Of a stretch of 64,000 nt of DNA, positions 34,698-43,481 are shown piece by piece. This DNA comes from Tumebacillus amylolyticus (GTDB lineage Bacteria > Bacillota > Bacilli > Tumebacillales > Tumebacillaceae): contig NZ_JAEQNB010000004.1 of assembly GCF_016722965.1 (NCBI RefSeq), positions 186,001 through 250,000 on the forward strand, in the 5' to 3' direction. A program made the translations under genes and the position numbers. Numbering within the stretch: the first letter of the stretch is position 1; the number at the start of each line of letters is the position of its first letter. Under the pieces are notes generated by a model. That model did no database searches, was not told where the DNA came from, and saw only the letters and a program-made list of their open reading frames with translations.

Positions 34698-37600
34698 TCA
34701 CCTCCGAGCCAGTCGTCGTTCCATCCAAGTATCAAGCGACGTGTAGACCACCGGGATCAGCACCAACGTGATCAAGGTGGAGAACGTCAAACCAAACAGA
34801 ATCACCGTGGCAAGAGGTGCTTGAATTTCTGCACCCTCGCCCAATCCGAGAGACGCGGGCACGACGCCGAGCACAGTGGCTCCGGCCGTCATGAGAATCG
34901 GGCGCAAGCGAACAGGTCCGGCTCTCAGAATCGCTTCTTCGCGGTCGAGACCTCGTCGGCGCAGGCGGTTGACGTAGTCGATGAGGATGATCGCGTTGTT
35001 GACGACGATCCCGACCAACACGATCAACCCGATAAATGCGCCGACGCCAAGCGACCGCCCCGTCACCAGCAAGCCAAAAACCACACCGACCGCCGTGACG
35101 GGAATCGAGAACATGATGACAAACGGGTGAAAAAACGATTCGAACTGCGCCGCCATCACCATGTACACGAGCACGACGGCGAGCACGAGGGCACCTTCGA
35201 GTTTTTTGAAGGCGTCGTTCATCTGTTCAGACTCGCCGCCGTATTCAATGGAATAGCCGGAGGGGAGCTTCACTTGAGCCGTGACGGTCGATTGGATGTC
35301 GTCCATGATATGGCCGATGTCGCGGCCGATGTAGTCCGCTTCGACTGTCATCTCGCGCAAGTTGTTGTAGCGGGAGATCGTGGACGGTCCCTCCGATGTG
35401 TGAACGTCTGCAATCGTGCCCAGTGCGACGGTGGTTCCGGCGGGGGTAGGCAGTTGCAATTGGCGCAGGCGTTCCAGAGAATTACGCATCTCGATCGGTA
35501 TCTGCAAGCGGACGTCGATTTCACCGGATTGGGTGCGATATTGCGTCGCCAGTTGACCTTGGGTCGCGTCGCGGATCATTTGCGAGACTTGGGCATTGCC
35601 GAGGCCGTAGGTGCGGGCTTTTTCGCGGTCGACTTGGACTTCGATCTCCCGAGTGAGTCGTTCGCGTTCGGCGGCGGCTTCGCGGACGCCTTCGACTTTG
35701 CTGATTTGCGCGGTCACTTGTTGCGCCAACCCTCGCAGAATTTCAGGGTCGTCGCCGCGGAGTCGAATTTGGATCGGCATGCCCGCTCCACCTGTGAGCT
35801 GGTCGCCGGAGACTTGCACGTTGATGCGGGCGTCCGGGATGTTCGTCAAGCGGCTGCGCAGGTCGTCCGCGACTTGGAGCGTGGTTCGGTCGCGTTGACT
35901 TCGGTCTCGGAGTTGCAGGCTGAGCACCGCTTTGTGCGATTGTGTGCCTGCAGTTGGGTTGTAGACATTGCCGCCGCCGATGGTGACGAACGTGGTGGCG
36001 AGCTCGGGGGTCTCGGTGACTTTTTTCTCAATCTCTGCGACTCGCTGGGAGGTTTTCTCCATCGGAGTGCCCGGAGTGAGCGTCATCGTGACTTGGATGA
36101 CGCCTTGGTCGCCTTTGGGGAGAAATTCTTGCCCGATCAGCGGGTAGGCGGCAGCGGTCAAGCCGAGCAGGATCAAGGTGGTTAGGTAGACGGTTTTGCG
36201 GTGGTGGAGTGCCCAATGAAGCAGGTGCCCGTACCAAATTGAAAGTCGGCCGAGCGCTTCGGCTTCGTGGGTTTCTTGGGCAGGGGCCGGTGCTTGTACG
36301 GCCACTTTTTCCCCGCGCAAGAAGTAGTAGGCGAACATCGGGACGAGCAAGAGCGCGCTGAACAGCGAGGCCAAGTGCGAAAACGTGACGGTCAGCGCCA
36401 AGGGGCGGATCAGTTGCGCGGCGAGTCCCGAGACGAAAATGATCGGGGCAAAAACGACCACGGACGCAAACGCCGCGCTCGTCACCGCCAGTGTGACTTC
36501 GCTGGAGCCTTCCAAGACCGCTTCGTACAGCGGTCGTCCCATCTGGCGGTGGCGGAAGATGTTCTCCAAGATGACGACCGCCGTGTCGACCATCGCCCCG
36601 ACGCCCAGCGCGAGGCCGCCCATCGTCAGCATGTTCACCGATTGTCCGGCGAAGTAGACCATGATAAACGTCGCGATGATCGAGACGGGGATCGCCAGCG
36701 AAATGACCAACGTGCTGCGCCAGGATCTCAGGAAAAAGTAGAGAATCACGACGGCGAAAACACCGCCGAGCAGCATGTCGCGGGTCAGCGTCTTCACAGA
36801 CTGTTTGATAAATGTGGCTTGGTCAAACAGCGGTGTGATTTGGACGTTGGCGGGGAGTTGTTTTTTGAGTGTGGTCAGGGCTTCTGTGATGCCGTTTGAG
36901 ACTTGAACGGTGTTGGCGTCGGAGAGCTTCTGGATTTGGATGGCGACGCTTTGTTGACCGTTCATGCGGGAAATTTGCGATTGCTCCTGCAGGGTTTGTT
37001 CCACGTCGGCGACGTCGCGCAGGTGGAATCGATTGCCTTGTGGACTTGCGAGCGGCAAATTGCGAATGCTCTCGACGTCGGGGAAGTCGCCGCGGATGAT
37101 GACCGCCATGTCGCGTTCCGCTTCGCGGATGAGCCCGCCGGAGAGCGTGAGGTTCTCGCTGGCGAGTAGTTGCTTCAATTGTTCCAGAGTCAGTCCCCGT
37201 GCTTGCAAGTCGTAAGGGCGGACGGTGATGCGAATTTCAGGCTCGGCACCACCGGAGATTTGGACGGCGGCGACTCCTTCGACGCGCGAGAGGGTGCGTT
37301 TGACGGTGTCGTTGGCGAGGGCGCCGAGTTCTTGTAGGTCTTTGCCGCCGATCATGCTGAGTTGGACGACGGGGAGCAGGTTCGGGTCGAAGCGGATGAC
37401 GGTCGGTGCTTGGATGCCTTCGGGGAGGCTTGATTTGACATAGTCGATTTTCTCGCGCATTTGCAAGGTGGCGAAGTCCATGTCGGTGCCCCAATCGAAT
37501 TCGACGAGCACGAGGGTGCCGCCGTTGCGGGTGGTGGAGGAGATGTTTTTGACACCGTTGGCGGTGCCGAGAATTTCTTCGAGAGGGCGGGTAATCATGT

Positions 37601-37781
37601 TCTCGATGACTTCGGGGCCGGTGCCGGGGCTTTGCACGGTAACGGCCGCCAACGGAAAGGTCATGCGCGGGAACAACTCGACAGGCAATCGAAACAACGA
37701 CACGCCGCCAAGGATCACAAGAGCCACGATAATCATCGTCGCAGCGACCGGGCGTTTCACAGAAAGTTCGGAGAGCCTCAT
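34698..37781 (-). CDS. RND-family efflux pump
   Basis: 1027 residues with the AcrB/CzcA-type plan: helix 1, a large extracellular loop, helices 2-6, a second loop, helices 7-12. Markers are PVELFPRMTFP early, GLALGVGAMVDTAVVILENI in helix 4 (the region of the proton-relay aspartate), and GVVFGLLVTGRSLGVGAFIG in the second half. It overlaps the adaptor gene by four bases (ATGA). Firmicutes have few RND pumps; without an outer membrane it would export to the outside or remodel the envelope lipids. Substrate unknown. Confidence 0.9.
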   Translation of the reverse strand: MRLSELSVKRPVAATMIIVALVILGGVSLFRLPVELFPRMTFPLAAVTVQSPGTGPEVIENMITRPLEEILGTANGVKNISSTTRNGGTLVLVEFDWGTDMDFATLQMREKIDYVKSSLPEGIQAPTVIRFDPNLLPVVQLSMIGGKDLQELGALANDTVKRTLSRVEGVAAVQISGGAEPEIRITVRPYDLQARGLTLEQLKQLLASENLTLSGGLIREAERDMAVIIRGDFPDVESIRNLPLASPQGNRFHLRDVADVEQTLQEQSQISRMNGQQSVAIQIQKLSDANTVQVSNGITEALTTLKKQLPANVQITPLFDQATFIKQSVKTLTRDMLLGGVFAVVILYFFLRSWRSTLVISLAIPVSIIATFIMVYFAGQSVNMLTMGGLALGVGAMVDTAVVILENIFRHRQMGRPLYEAVLEGSSEVTLAVTSAAFASVVVFAPIIFVSGLAAQLIRPLALTVTFSHLASLFSALLLVPMFAYYFLRGEKVAVQAPAPAQETHEAEALGRLSIWYGHLLHWALHHRKTVYLTTLILLGLTAAAYPLIGQEFLPKGDQGVIQVTMTLTPGTPMEKTSQRVAEIEKKVTETPELATTFVTIGGGNVYNPTAGTQSHKAVLSLQLRDRSQRDRTTLQVADDLRSRLTNIPDARINVQVSGDQLTGGAGMPIQIRLRGDDPEILRGLAQQVTAQISKVEGVREAAAERERLTREIEVQVDREKARTYGLGNAQVSQMIRDATQGQLATQYRTQSGEIDVRLQIPIEMRNSLERLRQLQLPTPAGTTVALGTIADVHTSEGPSTISRYNNLREMTVEADYIGRDIGHIMDDIQSTVTAQVKLPSGYSIEYGGESEQMNDAFKKLEGALVLAVVLVYMVMAAQFESFFHPFVIMFSIPVTAVGVVFGLLVTGRSLGVGAFIGLIVLVGIVVNNAIILIDYVNRLRRRGLDREEAILRAGPVRLRPILMTAGATVLGVVPASLGLGEGAEIQAPLATVILFGLTFSTLITLVLIPVVYTSLDTWMERRLARR

Positions 37782-39151
37782 GAGCGCGACCTCGGAAGTA
37801 CGCGAAGATCTTGAGGTTCATGAAGAGCTTGGGGTTCATGAAGACCTTGAGGTTCACCAGAGGTTTTCATAGATGACTTCGACGGGCTCGTCCCGGAGGT
37901 GATGATTTGGATCTTGGTTCCGGGTTGTACGCGGTCGAGACCTTCGTGGATGACGGGGTCGTCTTTTTTCAAGCCGGTGAGGATCTCGGTGTAGGTGCCG
38001 TTGTTGTAGCCTGTGGTGACGGTTTTTTTGACGGCGGTTTCGCCTTGGGCGAGCAGGACGTAGGCAGTACTGCCTTCATGGAGAATCGAGGAGGTCGGCA
38101 CCGTGAGAACCCCTGTGTGCGGATCGAGTGTGATCAGGGCTTGTCCGACTTGGCCGGGCTTGTATTCGCCCGCGTCGTTGTCGAGCTGAGCATGTGCCGT
38201 GAACGACTTCGCCTGCAAATCGAGCGATGGAGAGACGGATGCAAGAGTCGTAGGCACAGGCGAATGCTCTCCCACTTGCACGTTGGCAGCCTGCCCCTGC
38301 TTCAACCGCGCTTGCAAAGTCGGGTCCACGAGCACTTCAAAGTCGACTTGCGCCACGTCCCCCACGCTGAACAAAGGCACGCCGGGGCCGGACGGAGTGC
38401 CGGCGATGGCGTTTTTACTCAACACCACTCCGTCAAACGGCGAAGTGATTTGCGCCGCCTTCACTTGTGCTTCGGCGAGATGGAGAGCTTGGTGTGCTTG
38501 CACCAACTGAGCTTGCAACGTCTGTAAAAGCGGAGCCTTGAACACATCAAGGCTTTTTCCCACGAACGCTTGTGTTTGCAGGAGAGACACTTGACTCTGA
38601 GCTCGCTGTAACTGCTGAGAGATCGAAAGCAATTTTTCAGGAGTATCCGGGCCTGGTTTCTCCAACGCTTGAGCCAGCGCGAGGATCTGCGTCTGCACTT
38701 GCGATTCCAACAACGCGATCTTGCGCGAAGTGTCATCCGCCAAGGAACCTCCGACGGACGATATGCCCGCCGTCGCGATCCCATTGCCGCTCTGCAAACG
38801 ACGAATTTGCGCTTCAATTCCCGCAATGGCGCCCTTGGCTTCCTGCAACGTCGCCTGAGAGCTGCCCGTGTCGAGCGTGGCGAGGAGTTGGCCTTTTTTC
38901 ACGGAGTCGCCGACTTGGACGAGTACCGATTGCACTTGACCCGCCGCCGTCGCAAGCACGGGGGTCTGCTCACGGGGCATGACGCGACCGGGCAGCACCA
39001 ACGTCTCCGGCAGGTCACGCGGCGTTGCGCGGTCTATGCTGACGGGCACGATCGTCGCTTCCTCTGCAACCTGCGGGGACTTCGCACACCCCGCGAAGAA
39101 CAGGCTCAGCGACGCAATCGTCAACCCGGTTTGTTTCCAATACGCGTTCAT
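37778..39151 (-). CDS. RND adaptor (HlyD/MFP) lipoprotein
   Basis: 457 residues. Lipoprotein signal with lipobox FFAGC, then the barrel-sandwich/lipoyl half (GQVQSVLVQVGDSVKKGQLL), a long coiled-coil hairpin (about 95-210), the second lipoyl half (ITSPFDGVVLSKNAIAG) and a beta-barrel domain. The C-terminus carries three near-identical hexapeptides (EPQ-G/A/D-L-H). The ATG follows GGAGGTGAGCC. It is the first gene of the adaptor-pump-SGNH operon. Confidence 0.88.
   Translation of the reverse strand: MNAYWKQTGLTIASLSLFFAGCAKSPQVAEEATIVPVSIDRATPRDLPETLVLPGRVMPREQTPVLATAAGQVQSVLVQVGDSVKKGQLLATLDTGSSQATLQEAKGAIAGIEAQIRRLQSGNGIATAGISSVGGSLADDTSRKIALLESQVQTQILALAQALEKPGPDTPEKLLSISQQLQRAQSQVSLLQTQAFVGKSLDVFKAPLLQTLQAQLVQAHQALHLAEAQVKAAQITSPFDGVVLSKNAIAGTPSGPGVPLFSVGDVAQVDFEVLVDPTLQARLKQGQAANVQVGEHSPVPTTLASVSPSLDLQAKSFTAHAQLDNDAGEYKPGQVGQALITLDPHTGVLTVPTSSILHEGSTAYVLLAQGETAVKKTVTTGYNNGTYTEILTGLKKDDPVIHEGLDRVQPGTKIQIITSGTSPSKSSMKTSGEPQGLHEPQALHEPQDLRVLPRSRS
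37802..37855 (-). repeat. Three tandem 18-base repeats in the adaptor gene
   Basis: On the minus strand, three adjoining 18-base units, GAACCTCAAGGTCTTCAT, GAACCCCAAGCTCTTCAT and GAACCTCAAGATCTTCGC, encode EPQGLH-EPQALH-EPQDLR just before the RND start. Confidence 0.85.
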
Positions 39152-39291
39152 CGGCTCACCTCCACCAAGTCAAACATTTCCAAGGTTGGTGGATCTAGTG
39201 TGAGTGTTTTCCATGTATCTTATGAGTGGACAGAGAAAGGTAAAAGAGGGAGTAAATTTGAGGATTTCAGGGGACTCTCAAGATAGTAAAA

Positions 39292-39318
39292 GATGATCCA
39301 GCCAGAAGCCGGATCATC
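39292..39318 (-). terminator. Hairpin with short U tract, minus strand
   Basis: GATGATCC pairs with GGATCATC, followed on the minus strand by TTTTACT. It may end transcripts from the 39521-39862 gene or attenuate toward the RND operon. Confidence 0.45.
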
Positions 39319-39321
39319 GCC

Positions 39322-39350
39322 TTGAATCATTCCAGAAGGTCGGTTATATT
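39322..39350 (+). promoter_or_regulatory. Promoter of the small-RNA candidate
   Basis: TTGAAT (39322-39327) and TATATT (39345-39350) with 17-base spacing, in a region without a coding gene. Confidence 0.5.
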
Positions 39351-39356
39351 TTCTTT

Positions 39357-39504
39357 AACGAAACGACGCAATTCGACAGGGAATGTCGAAACACCCCGTT
39401 AGGTGCTAACTTTGCTTTCATGTAGAACTTATACTCCATATCGTGAAAGCACCTACATACTAAGTACGCCTTGTTGCAGAATTGACTGCGGCAGGGCGTA
39501 TTTT
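39357..39504 (+). ncRNA. Small-RNA candidate, about 148 nt
   Basis: The 369-base gap 39152-39520 holds no convincing gene. On the plus strand it contains a promoter, then TTCGACA-GGGAA-TGTCGAA (39372-39390), an unpaired ACACCCCG stretch, TAGGTGC and GCACCTA segments that can pair across 39400-39455, and a terminal 15-base stem TACGCC-TTGTTGCAG with CTGCGGCAG-GGCGTA (39465-39500) ending in TTTT. The stem is fully paired only if G-U pairs are allowed in the plus-strand RNA; the complementary strand would have C-A mismatches. No known RNA family is recognised. Confidence 0.45.
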
Positions 39505-39520
39505 CATGTTCAGAATCTGT

Positions 39521-39862
39521 TCAGGACGCAGATCGCCGGTTCAGCAAGCGCACGACCCAGAAGCCGACTCCGCCGCCGCCCGTGATCGTGATGAGGTCGA
39601 GCAGGAGCCTGACCAATTGCGACCCGTAAAAAGCAAATCCATAGTGCGGATGTCGAAATTGGTGGACGACGATGGCGAGTACGACGATCCCCGCCACGGC
39701 CAGCATCGACCCGTAGACGCCGCGCATCCCGAAGATCAAGTAGAAGAAAAAGCCCAACAGCAAGGTTGCGACCAAGTGCGGTTGTTCTGCGGTGGGCATA
39801 ACGGTCATGTTGGCGATTAAGTAGAGGGTGAAGACCACCCAGGCGAGCAACCACTTTTTCAC
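39521..39862 (-). CDS. Small membrane protein, 113 residues
   Basis: Four likely membrane segments, opening MKKWLLAWVVFTLYLIANM and ending in a basic tail (LLNRRSAS). It resembles uncharacterised Bacillus YoaS/YoaI-style inner-membrane proteins only in general form; I assign no family. GTG start behind GGGAGG (ten bases). Confidence 0.65.
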   Translation of the reverse strand: MKKWLLAWVVFTLYLIANMTVMPTAEQPHLVATLLLGFFFYLIFGMRGVYGSMLAVAGIVVLAIVVHQFRHPHYGFAFYGSQLVRLLLDLITITGGGGVGFWVVRLLNRRSAS

Positions 39863-39947
39863 GTGCGGACGCCTCCCTTTTGCTTAGTCCAAGCATATGT
39901 CGAAAGTGGTATTTTTACGACAGGGGGTAATTGGGTGGAAAAAGGTG

Positions 39948-39976
39948 TTGACAGGTCGGCCGCAGGGTGATAATAT
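39948..39976 (+). promoter_or_regulatory. tRNA-Thr promoter
   Basis: TTGACA and TAATAT with 17-base spacing, ending 16 bases before the tRNA. Confidence 0.75.
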
Positions 39977-39991
39977 TGGTCTTGTTCTTCT

Positions 39992-40068
<77 letters not shown>

Positions 40069-40082
40069 CACGAACAGATGAA

Positions 40083-40113
40083 GGCGTCTTCCGATGAGGG
40101 AGGCGCCTTTTTT
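40083..40113 (+). terminator. Intrinsic terminator after tRNA-Thr
   Basis: GGCGTCTTCC pairs with GGGAGGCGCC (G-T pairs tolerated), followed by TTTTTT. Confidence 0.8.
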
Positions 40114-40131
40114 CATGGAGGTTTTGCAGAG

Positions 40132-40443
40132 ATGACACACGAGATGCAGGAAACGTTTGACGCGATGCAAGAGAATTGGCGGATGATGCAGTCCAGTGAT
40201 TTTGATTCGGCTGCCGAAGATGCGGAGCGGTTCGAGGGCTCGTTCTACAAGTTCATCGACGCGGTGCGCGATTGGATTGAAGCTATGGAGCAGAAGCCGG
40301 AGAGCTTGGAGAAGCTCTTGGCGATGCCGGAGTTGCAGCCGTTCTCCGACGAACTGCCGGCGCCGTTGTTGCTGAACTTCGAAACGGAGCTGGAACTGAT
40401 CATGGAAGGCATCACCCGCGAACAGGAAGAAAAGTACGACTGA
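40132..40443 (+). CDS. Hypothetical acidic protein, 103 residues
   Basis: Not recognised. Highly acidic and helical, rich in Glu, Met and Phe (MTHEMQETFDAMQENWRMM at the start); soluble, no signal peptide. ATG at 40132 lies ten bases after GGAGG, and the gene is cleanly delimited by terminators, supporting it as real. Confidence 0.65.
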   Translation: MTHEMQETFDAMQENWRMMQSSDFDSAAEDAERFEGSFYKFIDAVRDWIEAMEQKPESLEKLLAMPELQPFSDELPAPLLLNFETELELIMEGITREQEEKYD

Positions 40444-40447
40444 GTGT

Positions 40448-40489
40448 AAAAAAAGCGCATGTCCTCGCGAGAGGCCATGCGCTTTTTTT
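40448..40489. terminator. Bidirectional intrinsic terminator
   Basis: AAAAAAAGCGCATG pairs with CATGCGCTTTTTTT between convergent genes. Confidence 0.9.
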
Positions 40490-40491
40490 GG

Positions 40492-42129
40492 CTACATGCG
40501 GTAGACACGCGCCTCATGCGGGCGCAGGGTCGTTTTTTGAATCGAGGTGGTGCCGTCGACATCGGAGTAGTTGGCGAGGACCAGCTCTTTTTTTGCATCC
40601 TCATATCCCGCCGGGAGCGTGAATTCGTTCTCGCGGTCGGAGTGGTTGAGGATGACCAGCCAGCGGACGCCGTCGAGTTCGCGCTTGAAGACGTAGAGTT
40701 CCGCGTGGCCTTCGGAGAGGTCGTAGTAGTCGCCGTAGACCATGACGGGGTTGTCTTTGCGCAGTTGGATCAGTTTTTTGTAGTAGTAGAACACCGAGTT
40801 CGGGTCGGCGAGGGCTTGTTCGACGTTGATTCTCGTGTGGTTCGGGTTGACTTTGATCCACGGCTTGCCCGTTGTGAATCCGGCGTTGTCGCTTGCATCC
40901 CATTGCATCGGGGTACGGGAGTTGTCGCGGGAACGGGGCAGGAGGCTTTCAAAGACTTCTTGCGGATCGCGGCCTTCTGCGACTTCGTCGCGGTATTTGT
41001 TTTTCATCGCGATGTCGTCGTAGTCTTCGATGGACGAGAAGCGCACGCCGGTCATGCCGAGTTCTTCGCCTTGGTAGATGTACGGCATGCCGGGCAGGGT
41101 GTGGACGAGCGTGCCTAGCAATTTCGCCGACTCCACACGGAATTCGCCGTCGTTGCCGTAGCGTGTGACTTGGCGGGTGTGGTCGTGGTTGTTGAGGAAT
41201 TGCGAGTTCCAGCCTTTGTCTTTGAGCGCTTCGTACCAGCGGGTTTGGATTTCCTTGAAGCGGAGCATGTCCCACGTCGGCATCTCGTCGGCGACTTCGA
41301 AGTGGAACAGCGTGTTGAGTTCCCCTCGGTCTTCGCCTGTGTAGAGCGGGCCGTCCTCCGGTTTGATGAACCCGAGTTCGCCGACGGTGAGGATGTCGTA
41401 GTGCTTCAGCACTTTTTCATGCATTTCGTGGAGGAACGTGTGAACGCCCGGATTGTTGGCGAGGTAGGAGATGTCGTCCGGGTTTTCGGCATCGGGGTAG
41501 CCTTCCGGTTTGGCGAGCAGAGCGACTGCATCCATGCGGAAACCGTCGATGCCTTTGTCCAGCCACCAGCGCATCATGCGGTAGATTTCTTCGCGCAACG
41601 CTTCGCTCTCCCAGTTCAGATCGGGTTGCTCGACGGCGAAGGAATGGAAATAGTACTGGCCAGTTGCCTCGTCAAACGTCCACGTGGACGGCTCAAAATA
41701 GGAGCGCCAGTTGTTCGGAGCGCTGCCGTCCGCTTTCGGGTCGCGCCAGATGTAGTAGTCGCGTTTGGGGTTGTCTTTGGACGAGCGGGATTCGAGGAAC
41801 CACGAGTGTTGGTCGGACGTGTGGTTGACGACGAGGTCCATGATCAGTTTCATGCCGCGCGTATGTACTTCATGGAGCAGGGTTTCCCAGAGGGGCATCG
41901 TGCCCGCTTTTTCCATGATCGTGTAGTAGTCTGCGATGTCGTAGCCGTTGTCGCGATCGGGTGATTCGTAGCAGGGGTTCAACCAGATGACGTCGACGCC
42001 GAGCGATTGGATGTAGTCCAGTTTGTCGATCACGCCTTGCAAATCGCCGTATCCGTCGCCGTTCGTGTCGTAGAACGAGCGCCAGTAGATCTGATAGACG
42101 ACCGCTTCTTTCCACCAAGTTCGGTTCAT
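40492..42129 (-). CDS. malL: GH13 alpha-glucosidase (oligo-1,6-glucosidase type)
   Basis: 545 residues, standard length for the MalL/oligo-1,6-glucosidase subfamily. Starts WWKEAVVYQIYWRSFYD; the conserved GH13 regions are DLVVNHTS, GFRMDAV (nucleophile Asp), TVGEL (acid/base Glu) and FLNNHDHTR. No signal peptide, so it works on imported malto- or isomalto-oligosaccharides. AGGAGC lies upstream, and a minus-strand TTGATA with a TAAAT-type -10 is a possible promoter. No sugar transporter or regulator is adjacent. Confidence 0.88.
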   Translation of the reverse strand: MNRTWWKEAVVYQIYWRSFYDTNGDGYGDLQGVIDKLDYIQSLGVDVIWLNPCYESPDRDNGYDIADYYTIMEKAGTMPLWETLLHEVHTRGMKLIMDLVVNHTSDQHSWFLESRSSKDNPKRDYYIWRDPKADGSAPNNWRSYFEPSTWTFDEATGQYYFHSFAVEQPDLNWESEALREEIYRMMRWWLDKGIDGFRMDAVALLAKPEGYPDAENPDDISYLANNPGVHTFLHEMHEKVLKHYDILTVGELGFIKPEDGPLYTGEDRGELNTLFHFEVADEMPTWDMLRFKEIQTRWYEALKDKGWNSQFLNNHDHTRQVTRYGNDGEFRVESAKLLGTLVHTLPGMPYIYQGEELGMTGVRFSSIEDYDDIAMKNKYRDEVAEGRDPQEVFESLLPRSRDNSRTPMQWDASDNAGFTTGKPWIKVNPNHTRINVEQALADPNSVFYYYKKLIQLRKDNPVMVYGDYYDLSEGHAELYVFKRELDGVRWLVILNHSDRENEFTLPAGYEDAKKELVLANYSDVDGTTSIQKTTLRPHEARVYRM

Positions 42130-42199
42130 GTGGCACGCTCCTATTTACAAAAGTCTACTTTATATTATCAAGGCTGAGGGCGGGAAGTGCAACCATTCG

Positions 42200-42234
42200 A
42201 CTCCTTCCTGCGTCTAACGGGAGAAGGAAGGAGT
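42200..42234 (+). promoter_or_regulatory. Hairpin that would mask the SD of the lipoprotein gene
   Basis: ACTCCTTCC (42200-42208) is the exact complement of GGAAGGAGT (42226-42234), which contains the SD for the ATG at 42245. Nine base pairs with a 17-base loop. Confidence 0.55.
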
Positions 42235-42244
42235 TGGTATCGGG

Positions 42245-43441
42245 ATGAAAAAAATGTGCTGGCTGGGAGTTGTGGCGGCGGCCGGGCTTCTGGCGGGGTG
42301 TTCGGGGAGTGCAGAGAAGCAAAAAGTGAGTGAAGCACCGCCTACAGATGTATTTCATCAACCTTCGAGCGTTGTCGAAGTTCACATGGCAGATGAAAAA
42401 ACGGGCTGGGCGATCTCGCCGGGCAATGTGTATCGAACGGAAGACGGCGCAGAGAACTGGAAGTCCGTGCTGACGTTTAACTATACAGATATGATGGCAC
42501 CGAGCGAGCTCAAACCGCTTGATCCTGCGAAGTTGCATATGGCGTACTTGGGGGCGGACGAAATTTGGATTTCAGAAGCCGTTGAAGCCGGGGCGTACCC
42601 GTATGTCGTGCAGCATACGGCAGATGGCGGTCGGAATGGGTTCAAGAAATGGGACACCTTTCCTGCACGGGGCGTCGGAGCGATTCAGTTTGTGGACAGC
42701 AAGCACGGGTGGATGTTTGAGAAGTTCGGTTCTGCTACCGGCAATGACATCGTGAACCTCTCTCGCACCGAGGACGGCGGCGCCACTTGGATTCGCGTGT
42801 CGGGGAATGGAAGAGGTGAGCCGGTTGAAACGTTCCCTGATGCAGGGATGAAGTCGGGGATTTCGTTCGCCGACTCTTTGCATGGCTTTGCTACCGGATC
42901 ACTGCGGGATATGGACACGGCGTTTTTTTACAGAACGGATGATGGGGGCAAGACGTGGAAGGAGCAGGCGTTGCCCGTGCATTCCACGACACTTTGGACG
43001 TACCCGCCGGAGTTTTTCAAGAATGGGGCAGAGGGCGTGATGACCGCTGAGGATAGCACGGCTCATACTATTACCATGCTCAGCACGCTCGACGGCGGGC
43101 AGACCTGGCAACCCACAAAGCCGATTCCGTATCAACTGCGTCATTCGCAAGAGCCTGCTCTTGAGCAAGACGGTCGCGTCATCGCCGTTGTGAATGATTT
43201 CACCGATGTATTGCATGGCTGGGTGATGGATCAGACAGGGGGCTTGTACGCGACGAAGGACGGTGGGACCACATGGGACACGATTCCTGCCGATGAGACA
43301 CTCAAACATGCCTTGGTGGAGAGTCGGGTGAAGCAACTCAACTTCGTCAACGAACACACGGGCTGGGCGTTGATGTACCAGCCGAACGGAGTACAAAGCA
43401 CGCTCTTAAAAACCACCGACGGCGGTCATACTTGGCACTAA
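42245..43441 (+). CDS. Lipoprotein with BNR/YCF48-type beta-propeller repeats
   Basis: 398 residues. Lipobox LLAGC near residue 19. Five Asp-box-type repeats are spread along the chain (TEDGGATW, TDDGGKTW, TLDGGQTW, TKDGGTTW, TTDGGHTW), with HGW/TGWA strands between, pointing to an extracytoplasmic beta-propeller anchored at the membrane. Similar proteins are annotated as photosystem-II stability-like or sialidase-like, but no catalytic site is evident. The SD is embedded in a hairpin. Confidence 0.75.
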   Translation: MKKMCWLGVVAAAGLLAGCSGSAEKQKVSEAPPTDVFHQPSSVVEVHMADEKTGWAISPGNVYRTEDGAENWKSVLTFNYTDMMAPSELKPLDPAKLHMAYLGADEIWISEAVEAGAYPYVVQHTADGGRNGFKKWDTFPARGVGAIQFVDSKHGWMFEKFGSATGNDIVNLSRTEDGGATWIRVSGNGRGEPVETFPDAGMKSGISFADSLHGFATGSLRDMDTAFFYRTDDGGKTWKEQALPVHSTTLWTYPPEFFKNGAEGVMTAEDSTAHTITMLSTLDGGQTWQPTKPIPYQLRHSQEPALEQDGRVIAVVNDFTDVLHGWVMDQTGGLYATKDGGTTWDTIPADETLKHALVESRVKQLNFVNEHTGWALMYQPNGVQSTLLKTTDGGHTWH

Positions 43442-43481
43442 GATCGGGCAGACTATCCAAAAAATGGAGGTGTTGCCCGTC

